From JAAYAO01 sp051133435 (GTDB lineage: Bacteria > Actinomycetota > Actinomycetes > Propionibacteriales > Propionibacteriaceae), in assembly GCF_051133435.1 (NCBI RefSeq), contig NZ_JBPGNY010000001.1, forward strand, positions 124,001-188,000: a DNA stretch of 64,000 nucleotides. The letters are read 5' to 3'. Position 1 is the stretch's first letter; every line of letters begins with the position of its first letter. Positions 1-7,847 of the stretch are shown one piece after another. The position numbers were made by a program, and so were the translations under genes. The notes beneath the pieces were generated by a model. That model was not told the origin of the DNA and did not search any database. It was given only the letters and a program-made list of their open reading frames with translations.

Positions 1-51
1 CGGTCGGGGCGCCTCCTGACGCGCACGACGCGGCCCGAATCTGGTATTGAT

Positions 52-1122
52 GTGCCCATGCCGACACCAACGACCCCCGATAGTGCCGATATGTGGATCC
101 TCGTGGGTGGCTACACCGCCGAGGTCCAGGGCGAGGCCGAGGGCATTCACGTCCTGCGCTGGCAGGGGTCGACCGAGGACCGAGCGAATCTGGTCGCCTA
201 TCCGTCGGTGCCGCTGATCTCGCCGTCCTATCTGTTGCAGCATCCGACCCGCCCAATCGTGTACGCGATCTCCGAGGCCCCCGAGTCCCAGGTGCACACC
301 CTGGAGTTGACCGATGAGGGGCTGCGGCTGGTCGCCAGCGTGCCGACCGGTGGCGTCGGAGCCTGCCATCTGGGCTTCGACGAGACCAACGGGTGGGTGC
401 TGGTGGCGCATTACTCCGAGGGTGCGGTGAGCAGCCACCGGGTGCTCTCCGACGGCACCCTCTCCCCTGCCCAGGCCCTGCACCCGTTCACCGGCTCGGG
501 CCCGGACCAGGCCCGCCAGGAACAGTCGCATGCCCACCAGATCGTGCCCTCCGAGGGTCGGATCAAGGTGCCCGACCTGGGTGCCGATGTGGTGCACCGG
601 GTGCGGCTGGACGTCGAAGGTCGGCTCACCCGTTCCAACGAACCGATCCGGCTGCCGGCCGGATCCGGCCCGCGGCATCTGGTGATCACCCGCGACCATC
701 TCGTGATCGCCTGTGAACTGAGCGGCGACCTGTGGCTGGCCCGCCGCAACGGTGAGGGCTGGGATCTGGTGCATCAGGTGGCGGCCTCGGCCTCCGACGA
801 GCGGGTGCACCCCTCCGCCCTGCGGATCGACGGCGATCAGGTGTTCGTCGCCAACCGCGGCTCGGACACCTTCGCGGTGTTCAGCCTGGACCGGCAGGCG
901 AACACCTTGACCCGACGGGCCGAAGTGGCCACCGGTGGGGAATGGCCGCGCGACCTGGTGCTCACCGAGGACGAGGTGTGGATCGCCAACCAGGCCAGTA
1001 ACAACGTCTCGGTGTTCCGGCGGGTGCCGGCCCGGGAGTCGAGCTCGGCCGAGTGGGTGCTGGATATCGAATTGCCCGTACCCAGCCCCGCCTGCATCCT
1101 GCTGGTGCACGGCCGGAAGTGA
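52..1122 (+). CDS. Lactonase-family (YbhE-type) beta-propeller protein
   Basis: The 356-residue product reads as a seven-bladed beta-propeller of the 6-phosphogluconolactonase (YbhE/Pgl) type, expected to be cytosolic. An N-terminal blade begins with LVGGYTAEVQG near residue 17. A conserved SHAHQIVP stretch sits near residue 160 and a GPRHLVI stretch near 206, both hallmark positions of the lactonase propeller family. There is no signal peptide. The frame opens with GTG at 52, with an ATG two codons later at 58; a TATTGA hexamer at 45-50 precedes the ATG by 7 bases, so ATG 58 is also plausible. The peptide deformylase gene follows 8 bases after the stop and may be cotranscribed. The true substrate is unknown because many family members are not phosphogluconolactonases. 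Confidence 0.8.
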   Translation: MPMPTPTTPDSADMWILVGGYTAEVQGEAEGIHVLRWQGSTEDRANLVAYPSVPLISPSYLLQHPTRPIVYAISEAPESQVHTLELTDEGLRLVASVPTGGVGACHLGFDETNGWVLVAHYSEGAVSSHRVLSDGTLSPAQALHPFTGSGPDQARQEQSHAHQIVPSEGRIKVPDLGADVVHRVRLDVEGRLTRSNEPIRLPAGSGPRHLVITRDHLVIACELSGDLWLARRNGEGWDLVHQVAASASDERVHPSALRIDGDQVFVANRGSDTFAVFSLDRQANTLTRRAEVATGGEWPRDLVLTEDEVWIANQASNNVSVFRRVPARESSSAEWVLDIELPVPSPACILLVHGRK

Positions 1123-1130
1123 GGGAGAAG

Positions 1131-1745
1131 ATGGATCAGAGCCTGCTCGAGGGTGGCAAGGTGCTGCGGATCACCCGCTGGGGCGAATCGGTGATGCACA
1201 CCCCCACCGAGCCGATCACCGAGTTCGACGACGAGTTGCGTGAACTGATCCGCGACATGTTCGCCACGATGTATGCCGCCGACGGGGTCGGACTGGCCGC
1301 CACCCAGGTCGGTGTGTCCAAGGCCGTGTTCATCTACGACTGCCCCGACGAGGACAACGTCCGCCAACGCGGGGTCTTCTGCAACCCGAAGGTGACCCTG
1401 CCCGAGGGACGCGACCGCAACCTGGAAGGCGCCGAGGAGGGCTGCCTGTCGTTGCCGGGCGGATTCCAGAACCTGCACCGTCCCGACCGGGCCACCTGCA
1501 CCGGCCAGGACGAGACCGGCGCCCCGATCGAGGTCGTCGGCACCGGCTTGCTGGCCCGTTGCCTGCAGCACGAAACCGATCACCTCAACGGCATCGTCTT
1601 CGGTGACCGGCTCGCCGCCCGCGGCCGCAAGAAGCTGTACCAGCAGCACGAATCGCTGGCCCACCGCTACCCCGACGACTGGCCGGTGACCCCGAAGACC
1701 GCCTCCGCGGTCACCGATCAGGCCGAGGACGAGCCGAGCGCGTAA
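1131..1745 (+). CDS. def: Peptide deformylase
   Basis: This enzyme removes the N-formyl group from nascent proteins in the cytosol. All three family motifs are present in the 204-residue product: GVGLAATQ at 52-59, EGCLSLP at 103-109 with metal ligand Cys105, and HETDH at 147-151 with ligands His147 and His151 and catalytic Glu148. The start is set at ATG 1131 because a purine-rich GAGGGAGAAG lies just upstream and the family starts near here; an in-frame ATG at 1053 would add 26 residues overlapping the preceding gene. The 3' end overlaps the converging RNA methyltransferase gene by 28 bases. Confidence 0.95.
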   Translation: MDQSLLEGGKVLRITRWGESVMHTPTEPITEFDDELRELIRDMFATMYAADGVGLAATQVGVSKAVFIYDCPDEDNVRQRGVFCNPKVTLPEGRDRNLEGAEEGCLSLPGGFQNLHRPDRATCTGQDETGAPIEVVGTGLLARCLQHETDHLNGIVFGDRLAARGRKKLYQQHESLAHRYPDDWPVTPKTASAVTDQAEDEPSA

Positions 1746-2527
1746 CAGGCGATCGCCGCGGCGGCGGCGACGTTCAGCGAGTCGATGCCGGCCGACATCG
1801 GAATCTTGGCCACCACATCGGCCGACCCGACCCAATGGTCGGACAACCCGTCACCCTCGGTGCCGAGCATCAGGGCGACCTTGTCGCCGGCCCCAACCTT
1901 CAGATCCGGCAGATCGACCGCATCGTCGCGCAACGCCAGCGCCACGGTGCGAAAGCCCGCCTCCCGCAGGAGTTCAGGGGCGGCGTGCCAATCGTCCAGT
2001 CGTGCCCAGGGCAGGCTGAACACCGCTCCCATCGAGACCTTGATCGCGCGCCGGTACAGCGGATCGGCGGCCCGAGGGGCGAGCAGTACCCCGTCCCAAC
2101 CCAGGCCGGCCGCCCCGCGCAGGATCGCGCCGACGTTGGTGTGGTCGACGATGTCCTCACAGACCACCACCCGGGGCAGGGCAAGAATGTCGGCCACACT
2201 GTGCCGCAGGTGCCGGTGCAGCGACGCCAGGGCGCCGCGGTGCACATGGAAACCGGTGACCTGCTCGGCGACTGCCTCGGACACCACATAGACCGGGACG
2301 TCCGGGTGCTCGTCCAGCAGGTCGGCCAGCTCGCCCAGCCAACGCGGTGCGAGCAGGAAGGATCGCGGCCGATACCCGGCCGCCACGGCCCGTCGGATCA
2401 CCTTGGTGCCCTCGGCGATGAACAGTCCGTGTTCGGTCTCCAGCCGGCGTCGCAGCGATGATTCGCGCAGCCGGACGTAGTCGGCGAGTCGGTCGTCGGC
2501 CGGGTCGGTGATCTCGATCCGGTTCAC
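1718..2527 (-). CDS. TrmH/SpoU-family RNA 2'-O-methyltransferase
   Basis: A 269-residue SPOUT-class methyltransferase that should transfer methyl from SAM to a ribose 2'-OH in rRNA or tRNA. The three SpoU motifs are visible: NVGAILR at 131-137 (catalytic Arg region), LGTEGDGL at 221-228, and IPMSAGIDSLNV at 242-253, which form the knotted SAM site. An N-terminal substrate-binding subdomain covers about residues 10-110. The GTG start at 2527 overlaps the stop of the upstream NfeD-like gene (GTGA), so translation is probably coupled. The exact RNA target cannot be read from the sequence. Confidence 0.9.
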   Translation of the reverse strand: MNRIEITDPADDRLADYVRLRESSLRRRLETEHGLFIAEGTKVIRRAVAAGYRPRSFLLAPRWLGELADLLDEHPDVPVYVVSEAVAEQVTGFHVHRGALASLHRHLRHSVADILALPRVVVCEDIVDHTNVGAILRGAAGLGWDGVLLAPRAADPLYRRAIKVSMGAVFSLPWARLDDWHAAPELLREAGFRTVALALRDDAVDLPDLKVGAGDKVALMLGTEGDGLSDHWVGSADVVAKIPMSAGIDSLNVAAAAAIACYALGSSSA

Positions 2528-2811
2528 AAGTGCGGCGAGTTACCGGGGGCGTCGACGGGTGGGTAGGCCAGCGAGGTGTCGCGGGCGTAGATGATCAGCG
2601 CAGTGGTCACCACCACCGCGGCGATCACCTGCAGCGGCCAGAGCGTGGGCAGCACCCAGGCCACCATCGCGGCACAGATCGCGCCCACCATGCCCCAGCC
2701 GATCACCCGCCGAGAGGGGGTGATCACCTCGGCGATCAGGCAGCACAGTCCGGCGGCCACCCACAGCGTCCAGGGGTTGGCGCCCAACCAGTCGGAGAGG
2801 TGAACGTCCAT
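2524..2811 (-). CDS. Small NfeD-like integral membrane protein
   Basis: A 95-residue membrane protein with three hydrophobic segments (about residues 14-30, 38-53 and 58-75). The segment WVAAGLCCLIAEVITP resembles the N-terminal membrane part of NfeD proteins, in which a Glu sits at the end of the first helix. The soluble OB-fold domain of full NfeD is absent. The start is placed at ATG 2811 because it overlaps the ABC ATPase stop as TGATG. Tight coupling to the ATPase upstream suggests the two work together, possibly as a minimal transporter or stomatin/NfeD-type membrane module. Function is not established. Confidence 0.6.
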   Translation of the reverse strand: MDVHLSDWLGANPWTLWVAAGLCCLIAEVITPSRRVIGWGMVGAICAAMVAWVLPTLWPLQVIAAVVVTTALIIYARDTSLAYPPVDAPGNSPHL

Positions 2812-3593
2812 CAGCGGGCCCGGGCCGACCACCGGCCATCGGCCTGGCTGATCTGCAGCGACAGGTCGAAGGTGTGGCTCATGTTCTCTTCGGTCAAGGT
2901 GTCGGCGATCGGGCCGGCCGCAACCACCTTGCCCTGCTTCAGCAGCAGCGCGTGGGTGATGCCCGGCGGGATCTCCTCGACATGGTGGGTGACCAGCACG
3001 CTCGCCGGAGCGTAGGGGTCGGCGTACAGATCGGCCAGGGAGGCGATCAGGGATTCCCGCCCGGCCAGGTCGAGCCCGGCGCCGGGTTCGTCGAGCAGCA
3101 ACAGTTCCGGATCGGTCATCAGGGCCCGGGCGATCTGCACCCGCTTGCGCTCCCCCTCACTGAGGGTGCCGAAAGTGCGATCGGCGAGGTGTTCGACCCG
3201 GAACCGCTCCAACAGGTACGCCGCCTGCTGGTAGTCCATCTCGTCGTACTCCTCACGCCACCGGCCCAAAACGCCGTAGGCGGCCGACACCACCACATCG
3301 GCGACCCGCTCCCCGCGGGGGATCCGTTCGGCCACCGCGGCCGAGCTCATCCCGATCCGGGGGCGCAGTTCGAACACGTCCACGGTGCCCAGTACCTCAC
3401 CGAGCAGCCCGACCACCCCGATGGTGGGGTGCATCTGGGCGGCCAGGATCTGCAGCAAGGTGGTCTTGCCGGCGCCGTTGGGCCCGATCACCACCCACCG
3501 GTCACCCTCTTCGACCGACCAGTCGATGCCGTCCAGCAGCACCGCCTCGCCGCGGCGGATGGTGACTTCGGCCAGGTCGACAACTGTGGTCAC
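2811..3593 (-). CDS. ABC transporter ATP-binding protein
   Basis: A single nucleotide-binding domain of 260 residues. Walker A is GPNGAGKT at 37-44, the signature is LSEGE at 144-148, Walker B is LLLLDEP at 164-170, and the H-loop is at His203/204. The start is GTG 3593, preceded by GAGGAG with suitable spacing; the frame could extend upstream to 3641 but would then overlap fabI. The signature LSEGE and the lack of an obvious cognate permease place it near the ModF/YlmA-type ATPases, but substrate assignment is open. The downstream NfeD-like gene is translationally coupled. Confidence 0.85.
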   Translation of the reverse strand: MTTVVDLAEVTIRRGEAVLLDGIDWSVEEGDRWVVIGPNGAGKTTLLQILAAQMHPTIGVVGLLGEVLGTVDVFELRPRIGMSSAAVAERIPRGERVADVVVSAAYGVLGRWREEYDEMDYQQAAYLLERFRVEHLADRTFGTLSEGERKRVQIARALMTDPELLLLDEPGAGLDLAGRESLIASLADLYADPYAPASVLVTHHVEEIPPGITHALLLKQGKVVAAGPIADTLTEENMSHTFDLSLQISQADGRWSARAR

Positions 3594-3615
3594 GGGCTGC
3601 TCTCCTCGTTTTCTT

Positions 3616-4389
3616 TCAGGCGCCGGTTGCGTGCAGGCCACCGTCGACGTGCACCATCTCGCCGGTAGTGGCGGGGAAGAAGTCGCTCAGCAGGGCGACG
3701 ACGGCCTTGGCGGTGGGTACCGGGTCCTTCGGATCCCACCCGAGCGGGGCCCGATCGCCCCACACGTCGTTGAAGGTTTCGGCGCCCGGAATAGCCTTCT
3801 TGGCCAAGGTGTCGATCGGCCCGGCGGCGACAATATTGCAGCGCACCTGCTCCGGACCCAGGTAGCGGGCGAGGTAGCGGCTACTCGATTCCAGCGCCGC
3901 CTTGGCCACCCCCATCCAGTCGTAGGTCGGCCACGACACCCGCGCGTCGAAGGTCATCCCGACCACCGAGGCCGGCTTGGCCAGCAGGTCCTTGCAGGCC
4001 ATCGTCAGCGACACCAGCGAGTAGGCCGATACCTGCACCGCCTGGGAGACGTCCGACCACGGGGTGGTCAGGAAGCCTCCGCCGAGGGCGGTTTCGGGGT
4101 TGGCGTAGGCGATCGAGTGGACGATCCCGTCCAGCTTCTCCACCCCGGCCTCGCGCAGGACCTCGGGCAGCCGGGCCAGGTGCTCCTCGTCGGTGACGTC
4201 GAGTTCGATCAGTTCCGGCACCGGGTCGAGTTTCTGAATCACCCGCTTGGTCAGGCTCATCGCCCGGCCGAAGTTCGACACCACCACCTTCGCCCCCTCG
4301 GCGGCGGCCAGTTCGGCCACCGCGTAGGCGATCGAGGTGTTCATCGTGACCCCGGCGACGAAGATCGTCTTGCCGTCCAGAATGCCCAT
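3616..4389 (-). CDS. fabI: Enoyl-[acyl-carrier-protein] reductase (NADH), InhA-like
   Basis: Catalyses the last reduction of the fatty acid elongation cycle (type II FAS), converting enoyl-ACP to acyl-ACP. The 257-residue product has the FabI/InhA nucleotide loop GVTMNTSIAY at 13-22 and catalytic Tyr156 and Lys163 in YDWMGVAK, which matches the YxxMxxxK spacing that separates FabI from ordinary SDRs. A good ribosome site (GGGAGAA) precedes the ATG at 4389. It lies 20 bases downstream of fabG, the same order as mycobacterial fabG1-inhA, so the pair is probably one operon. Confidence 0.95.
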   Translation of the reverse strand: MGILDGKTIFVAGVTMNTSIAYAVAELAAAEGAKVVVSNFGRAMSLTKRVIQKLDPVPELIELDVTDEEHLARLPEVLREAGVEKLDGIVHSIAYANPETALGGGFLTTPWSDVSQAVQVSAYSLVSLTMACKDLLAKPASVVGMTFDARVSWPTYDWMGVAKAALESSSRYLARYLGPEQVRCNIVAAGPIDTLAKKAIPGAETFNDVWGDRAPLGWDPKDPVPTAKAVVALLSDFFPATTGEMVHVDGGLHATGA

Positions 4390-4409
4390 GATTTCTCCCG
4401 TTCCCTCGC

Positions 4410-5144
4410 TCAGTGACCCATGCCCAGGCCACCGTCGACCGGCAGCACCGCCCCGTTGATGTAGGACGCACCCTCCGAGGCCAGGAAGGCCACCGCGGCG
4501 GCGACGTCCTCGCTGGCCCCCATCCGGCCGGCCGGAATCAGGGTGGCGTAGCGTTCCACGGTTTCGGCGGGCAGTTCGGCGGTCATATCGGTTTCGATGA
4601 ATCCCGGGGCGATCACATTACTGGTGACCCCTCGCCCGCCGAGTTCGCGGGCCAGCGAACGGGCCAGGCCGACCAGCCCCGACTTGGCGGCGGCGTAGTT
4701 CGCCTGCCCGGCCGAGCCGTACATGCCGACCACCGAGGAGATGAAGATCAGGCGACCCCAGCGGGCCCGCACCAGGCCCCGGGAGGCCCGCTTGGCGACC
4801 CGGTACGACCCGCCGAGGTTGGCGTCGATCACCGACTGCCAGTCGTCCTCACTGAGGCGCATCAGCAGGGTGTCGCGGTTCATGCCGGCGTTGGCGACCA
4901 CGATCTCGACCGGGCCGAGCTCGGCCTCGACCTTGGCGAAAGCCGCGTCGACGTCCTCGACGCTGGTCACATCGCATTGCACACCCAGCACACCTTCGGG
5001 GACGTCCCCACTGCGGTAGGTGCCCGCCACCCGGTGCCCATCGGCCAACAGCCGGGTGGCGATCACCCGGCCGATGCCCTTGCTCGCACCGGTGACCAGG
5101 GCCACCCGTCCGGTCTTGTCGTCGGTCTTCATCTCGGAGCTCAC
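4410..5144 (-). CDS. fabG: 3-oxoacyl-[acyl-carrier-protein] reductase
   Basis: NADPH-dependent ketoreductase of fatty acid elongation. The 244-residue SDR carries TGASKGIG at 18-25, NAG at 85-87, and the catalytic Ser137, Tyr150 and Lys154 (YAAAK). Two starts are possible. GTG 5144 is preceded at 8 bases by a -10-like TAGCCT, consistent with leaderless transcription. ATG 5132 lies four codons later but has a poor ribosome site. A 15-bp palindrome overlaps the GTG. It is first in an operon with fabI and is divergent from the DUF3099 gene. Confidence 0.93.
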   Translation of the reverse strand: MSSEMKTDDKTGRVALVTGASKGIGRVIATRLLADGHRVAGTYRSGDVPEGVLGVQCDVTSVEDVDAAFAKVEAELGPVEIVVANAGMNRDTLLMRLSEDDWQSVIDANLGGSYRVAKRASRGLVRARWGRLIFISSVVGMYGSAGQANYAAAKSGLVGLARSLARELGGRGVTSNVIAPGFIETDMTAELPAETVERYATLIPAGRMGASEDVAAAVAFLASEGASYINGAVLPVDGGLGMGH

Positions 5145-5154
5145 AGTCTGTGAG
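5140..5154. promoter_or_regulatory. Palindrome at the fabG start, candidate operator
   Basis: CTCACAGTCTGTGAG is a perfect dyad around one central base. It overlaps the proposed leaderless GTG of fabG and sits next to a -10-like TAGCCT (complement of 5153-5158). A repressor bound here would cover the transcription start of fabG-fabI. No known regulator consensus is claimed. Confidence 0.4.
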
Positions 5155-5185
5155 GCTACCGCACCCAGTACATGGTTTCGCGGCG

Positions 5186-5197
5186 TATCGTGGCCCC
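5186..5197 (+). promoter_or_regulatory. Leaderless -10 element before DUF3099 gene
   Basis: TATCGT (5186-5191) fits the actinobacterial TANNNT -10 and is separated from ATG 5198 by exactly six bases, with no Shine-Dalgarno sequence. This spacing puts the transcription start at or next to the A of the ATG. Confidence 0.5.
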
Positions 5198-5524
5198 ATG
5201 GCCAAGGCGATCCAGCGACCCACGAGCACCGTGATCACCGGTGCCCGTGCGCCCCGCTCGGAGGATCTGGCCCGCCGTCAACGCAACTACCTGGTGTTGA
5301 TGGCGTTCCGGGTGGCCTGCATCGTGGGCATGGTCTTCGTGCCGGGCATCTGGCGGTGGGTGCTGCTGCTGGGCGCGGCCGTGCTGCCCGCTCTGGCGGT
5401 GCTGATCGCCAACAACGTGGACATCCGCACCCCCGCGCCGGTGCCGGACGAGCCGCAGTACAAGGCCATTCCGGCGCAGCATTCCGACCACGTGGTGCCC
5501 GGCGAGGTCATCGACGACGACTGA
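5198..5524 (+). CDS. DUF3099-family small membrane protein
   Basis: A 108-residue protein with two adjacent transmembrane helices (about 32-52 and 54-72), a positively charged N-terminus containing VITGARAPRSEDL and an acidic C-terminal tail. The N-terminal ITGA motif and two-helix layout match DUF3099, an actinobacterial family of unknown function. ATG 5198 is chosen over an upstream in-frame start at 5150 because of the -10/leaderless spacing. The gene converges on moaA with only 8 bases between stops. Confidence 0.7.
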   Translation: MAKAIQRPTSTVITGARAPRSEDLARRQRNYLVLMAFRVACIVGMVFVPGIWRWVLLLGAAVLPALAVLIANNVDIRTPAPVPDEPQYKAIPAQHSDHVVPGEVIDDD

Positions 5525-5532
5525 ACCGGGTC

Positions 5533-6585
5533 TCAGCCACCGATGGCCGACATCGGCCGGTCGGGTTGCAGGAAGGTCGGGTCGTCGATCCCGTGCCCGG
5601 GACGTTTGGTGAGCATCGCGGCCACCCACTGATCCGCCAACTGTTCATCGGTGGCGCCACCACGCAGTGCGGCGCGCAGATCCGATTCCTCCCTGGCGAA
5701 CAGGCAATTGCGAATCTGTCCGTCGGCGGTCAACCGGACCCGGTCGCAATCCCCGCAGAAGGGACGGGTGACCGAGGCGATGATGCCGACCGGATGACCG
5801 TGTACCCGGTACAGCTCGGCCGGGGCACTCCCCCGCCGGGCGGCGTCCTCCGGGTCCGCGACCAGCGGATGCACCGCCGCGACCCGATCGCGGATCTCCT
5901 CGGCGGTCACCATCTGCTCACGCGACCAACCCTTCTGCGGGTCGAGCGGCATCTGTTCGATGAACCGCAGTTGCACCCCGGTGTCGAGGGCCCAGGACAC
6001 CAGGTCTGCGGCCTCGTGGTCGTTCACCCCGCGGATCAGTACCGAGTTGACCTTGACCGGGGCCAGGCCGGCGGCCAGGGCCGCGTCGATACCGGCCAGC
6101 ACATCGTCGAGCCGGCGACGTCGGGTGAGGGAGGTGAAGGTGTCGGGGTCCAAGGTGTCCAGGGACACGTTGATCCGGTTCAGCCCGGCCTCGGCCAGAG
6201 CTGCGGCGCGGGTGGCCAGGCCGATCCCGTTGGTGGTCATCGCGACCTGCGGACGGGGATCGAGGGCGGCGATCCGTCCGATCAGGTCGGGCAGGTCGGG
6301 ACGCAGCAACGGTTCGCCGCCGGTCAGCCGGATGGTGCGGATGCCCAGATCGCGCACCCCGACCCGCAACAACCGCAGCAGTTCGTCGTTGCTCAGCACC
6401 TCGTCATGCGGCATCCAGGGCAACCCTTCGGCCGGCATGCAGTAGGAACAGCGCAGGTTGCACCGGTCGGTCAGCGAGACCCGCAGGTCGGTGGCGACCC
6501 GCCCGTGCCGGTCGGCGAGCACACGACGAGGCGACATCACATCGGGGTGTGCTGTGACGTCGGCTGGGTTCCGGCTCTGTTGCAT
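5533..6585 (-). CDS. moaA: GTP 3',8-cyclase (molybdenum cofactor biosynthesis)
   Basis: Radical-SAM enzyme that rearranges GTP in the first step of molybdopterin synthesis. The 350-residue product has the N-terminal [4Fe-4S] ligands Cys42, Cys46 and Cys49 (CNLRCSYC), the GGEP motif near 89-92, and the C-terminal cluster ligands Cys277, Cys280 and Cys294. It ends in Gly-Gly, the conserved MoaA tail needed for activity. The ATG at 6585 is preceded at 7 bases by TACACT, suggesting a leaderless mRNA. A DUF6457 gene, a family often seen near molybdopterin genes, starts divergently 130 bases away. Confidence 0.95.
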   Translation of the reverse strand: MQQSRNPADVTAHPDVMSPRRVLADRHGRVATDLRVSLTDRCNLRCSYCMPAEGLPWMPHDEVLSNDELLRLLRVGVRDLGIRTIRLTGGEPLLRPDLPDLIGRIAALDPRPQVAMTTNGIGLATRAAALAEAGLNRINVSLDTLDPDTFTSLTRRRRLDDVLAGIDAALAAGLAPVKVNSVLIRGVNDHEAADLVSWALDTGVQLRFIEQMPLDPQKGWSREQMVTAEEIRDRVAAVHPLVADPEDAARRGSAPAELYRVHGHPVGIIASVTRPFCGDCDRVRLTADGQIRNCLFAREESDLRAALRGGATDEQLADQWVAAMLTKRPGHGIDDPTFLQPDRPMSAIGG

Positions 6586-6598
6586 TCGACCGAGTGTA
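6586..6598 (-). promoter_or_regulatory. Leaderless -10 element before moaA
   Basis: Read on the minus strand, TACACT (complement of 6593-6598) stands 7 bases upstream of the moaA ATG. No Shine-Dalgarno sequence is present between them. Confidence 0.45.
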
Positions 6599-6715
6599 GG
6601 TGGCCCGAACCAGTAACTATCGATCAGCCCCGTTCGGGGGTGCCCACGGCCGGGCGGGCCCTGCGTGACATGATCGTTGGAGAGCAGCCGGCGATGTCAT
6701 GGGGGGAGCAGTCGC

Positions 6716-7000
6716 GTGACCGAGGAGACCAAGCGCGTCTCGGAGTGGATCCGGGAGTTGACCGCCGAGATCGGACTGGACGATGTCGAGTTGGACGAGG
6801 ATTCGATCCATATTCTGCTGGACCTGGCCCGTGACGTCGCCCATCAGGTGATTCGGCCGGCCACCCCGATCAGCACCTACCTGCTGGGTATTGCGGTCGG
6901 CCGCGGCGCCTCCCTGGGTGCGGTGGCTGCGAAGGCCACCGCCCTGGCCCTGGGGCACAATGACGACGACCACGATGATGAGGACGCCGAGATCTACTGA
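6716..7000 (+). CDS. DUF6457 small protein (molybdopterin-linked family)
   Basis: A 94-residue acidic, mostly helical protein. It contains LLDLARDVAHQVIRPATPISTYLLG, cut here by position at about residues 35-60, which is the recognisable core of DUF6457, and ends in an Asp/Glu/His-rich tail that could bind metal. DUF6457 often occurs fused to or beside MobA-type guanylyltransferases, and here it is divergent from moaA. The start is GTG 6716 because GGGGGGAG lies 7 bases upstream. Molecular function is unknown. Confidence 0.65.
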   Translation: MTEETKRVSEWIRELTAEIGLDDVELDEDSIHILLDLARDVAHQVIRPATPISTYLLGIAVGRGASLGAVAAKATALALGHNDDDHDDEDAEIY

Positions 7001-7010
7001 GTTCGCCGCG

Positions 7011-7022
7011 TAAGGTGTACTG
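7011..7022 (+). promoter_or_regulatory. Leaderless -10 element before the SURF1 gene
   Basis: TAAGGT (7011-7016) is followed by six bases and then GTG 7023. This is the same TANNNT-6-start layout seen before the DUF3099 and XRE genes. Confidence 0.45.
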
Positions 7023-7844
7023 GTGCGTCATCTGTGGAAGAAGTGGCTCGCCCTGCTGGTGTTCGTCGCCGTGCTGGGCACCACCTTCGTGATGTTGGGC
7101 AACTGGCAGCTCGACCGCTTGGAGCAGCGTCGCACCAACAATGCCCGGGTGATCGCCGCCGAGGAAGCCCCGGTACGTCCCTATTCCGAGGTGATGGGTG
7201 GCCCGATCGCCGAAGAGGATCAATGGCGGCGGGTTGAGGTGACGGGGCGCTACGAGCCCCAACAGTTCGTGGTGCGCTATCGCAACTACGACGGGCAGCC
7301 CGGCATCGAGATCGTCACTCCCTTGCGTACCACCGAGGGTGATCTGCTGCTGGTCGACCGTGGTTTCTGGCCGCGCGGTCCTCGGGAACTGACCGCCGCC
7401 GAAGTGCCACCGCCACCATCGGGTGAGGTGACCGTGGTCGGGCATGTGCGCCGCAACGAACGGGGTCCGGACCGGGCCACCGTGCCCGATGCCGAGGGAC
7501 GCTTGCGGTTGATCAGTTCTCCGCAGATCTCACGGACACTGGGCACCGACGCCCTCGACGGGTACGTCACCCTGGTCGAGTCGAAGCCGGCCCAGGACGA
7601 GGTGCTGCAGCCGGTGCCGTTGCCGGAACTGTCCGACGGGCCCCACTTCTGGTACGCGGTGCAGTGGTTCCTGTTCTGCGGCATCGCGGTGGTCGGCGTG
7701 GTGATCTTCATCCGCAGCGATCTGATGGGCAAGAAGAAGAGCGGCAGCGACCCCGGTGACGACGAGGACGATCGCCGGCCCGCCTCGGCATCGGGCGATG
7801 CGAGCACCACGGGCGCGGACGAGGCGGAACTCACCACCCGCTGA
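7023..7844 (+). CDS. SURF1-family cytochrome oxidase biogenesis protein
   Basis: SURF1 proteins help assemble heme-copper oxidases at the membrane. The 273-residue product shows the standard layout: a transmembrane helix at about 8-26 followed by GNWQLDRL at 26-33, a large extracytoplasmic domain with VDRGFWP at 111-117, and a second helix at about 213-230. A charged C-terminal tail of roughly 40 residues is longer than usual. The GTG start follows a -10-like TAAGGT by six bases. It implies aerobic respiration with a heme-copper oxidase encoded elsewhere. It converges on the polytopic membrane gene. Confidence 0.88.
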   Translation: MRHLWKKWLALLVFVAVLGTTFVMLGNWQLDRLEQRRTNNARVIAAEEAPVRPYSEVMGGPIAEEDQWRRVEVTGRYEPQQFVVRYRNYDGQPGIEIVTPLRTTEGDLLLVDRGFWPRGPRELTAAEVPPPPSGEVTVVGHVRRNERGPDRATVPDAEGRLRLISSPQISRTLGTDALDGYVTLVESKPAQDEVLQPVPLPELSDGPHFWYAVQWFLFCGIAVVGVVIFIRSDLMGKKKSGSDPGDDEDDRRPASASGDASTTGADEAELTTR

Positions 7845-7847
7845 CGC

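Noticed and set aside
5020..6834. 604-codon plus-strand frame across fabG, DUF3099 and moaA
   Set aside because: Crosses three well-supported genes and has no recognisable domain.
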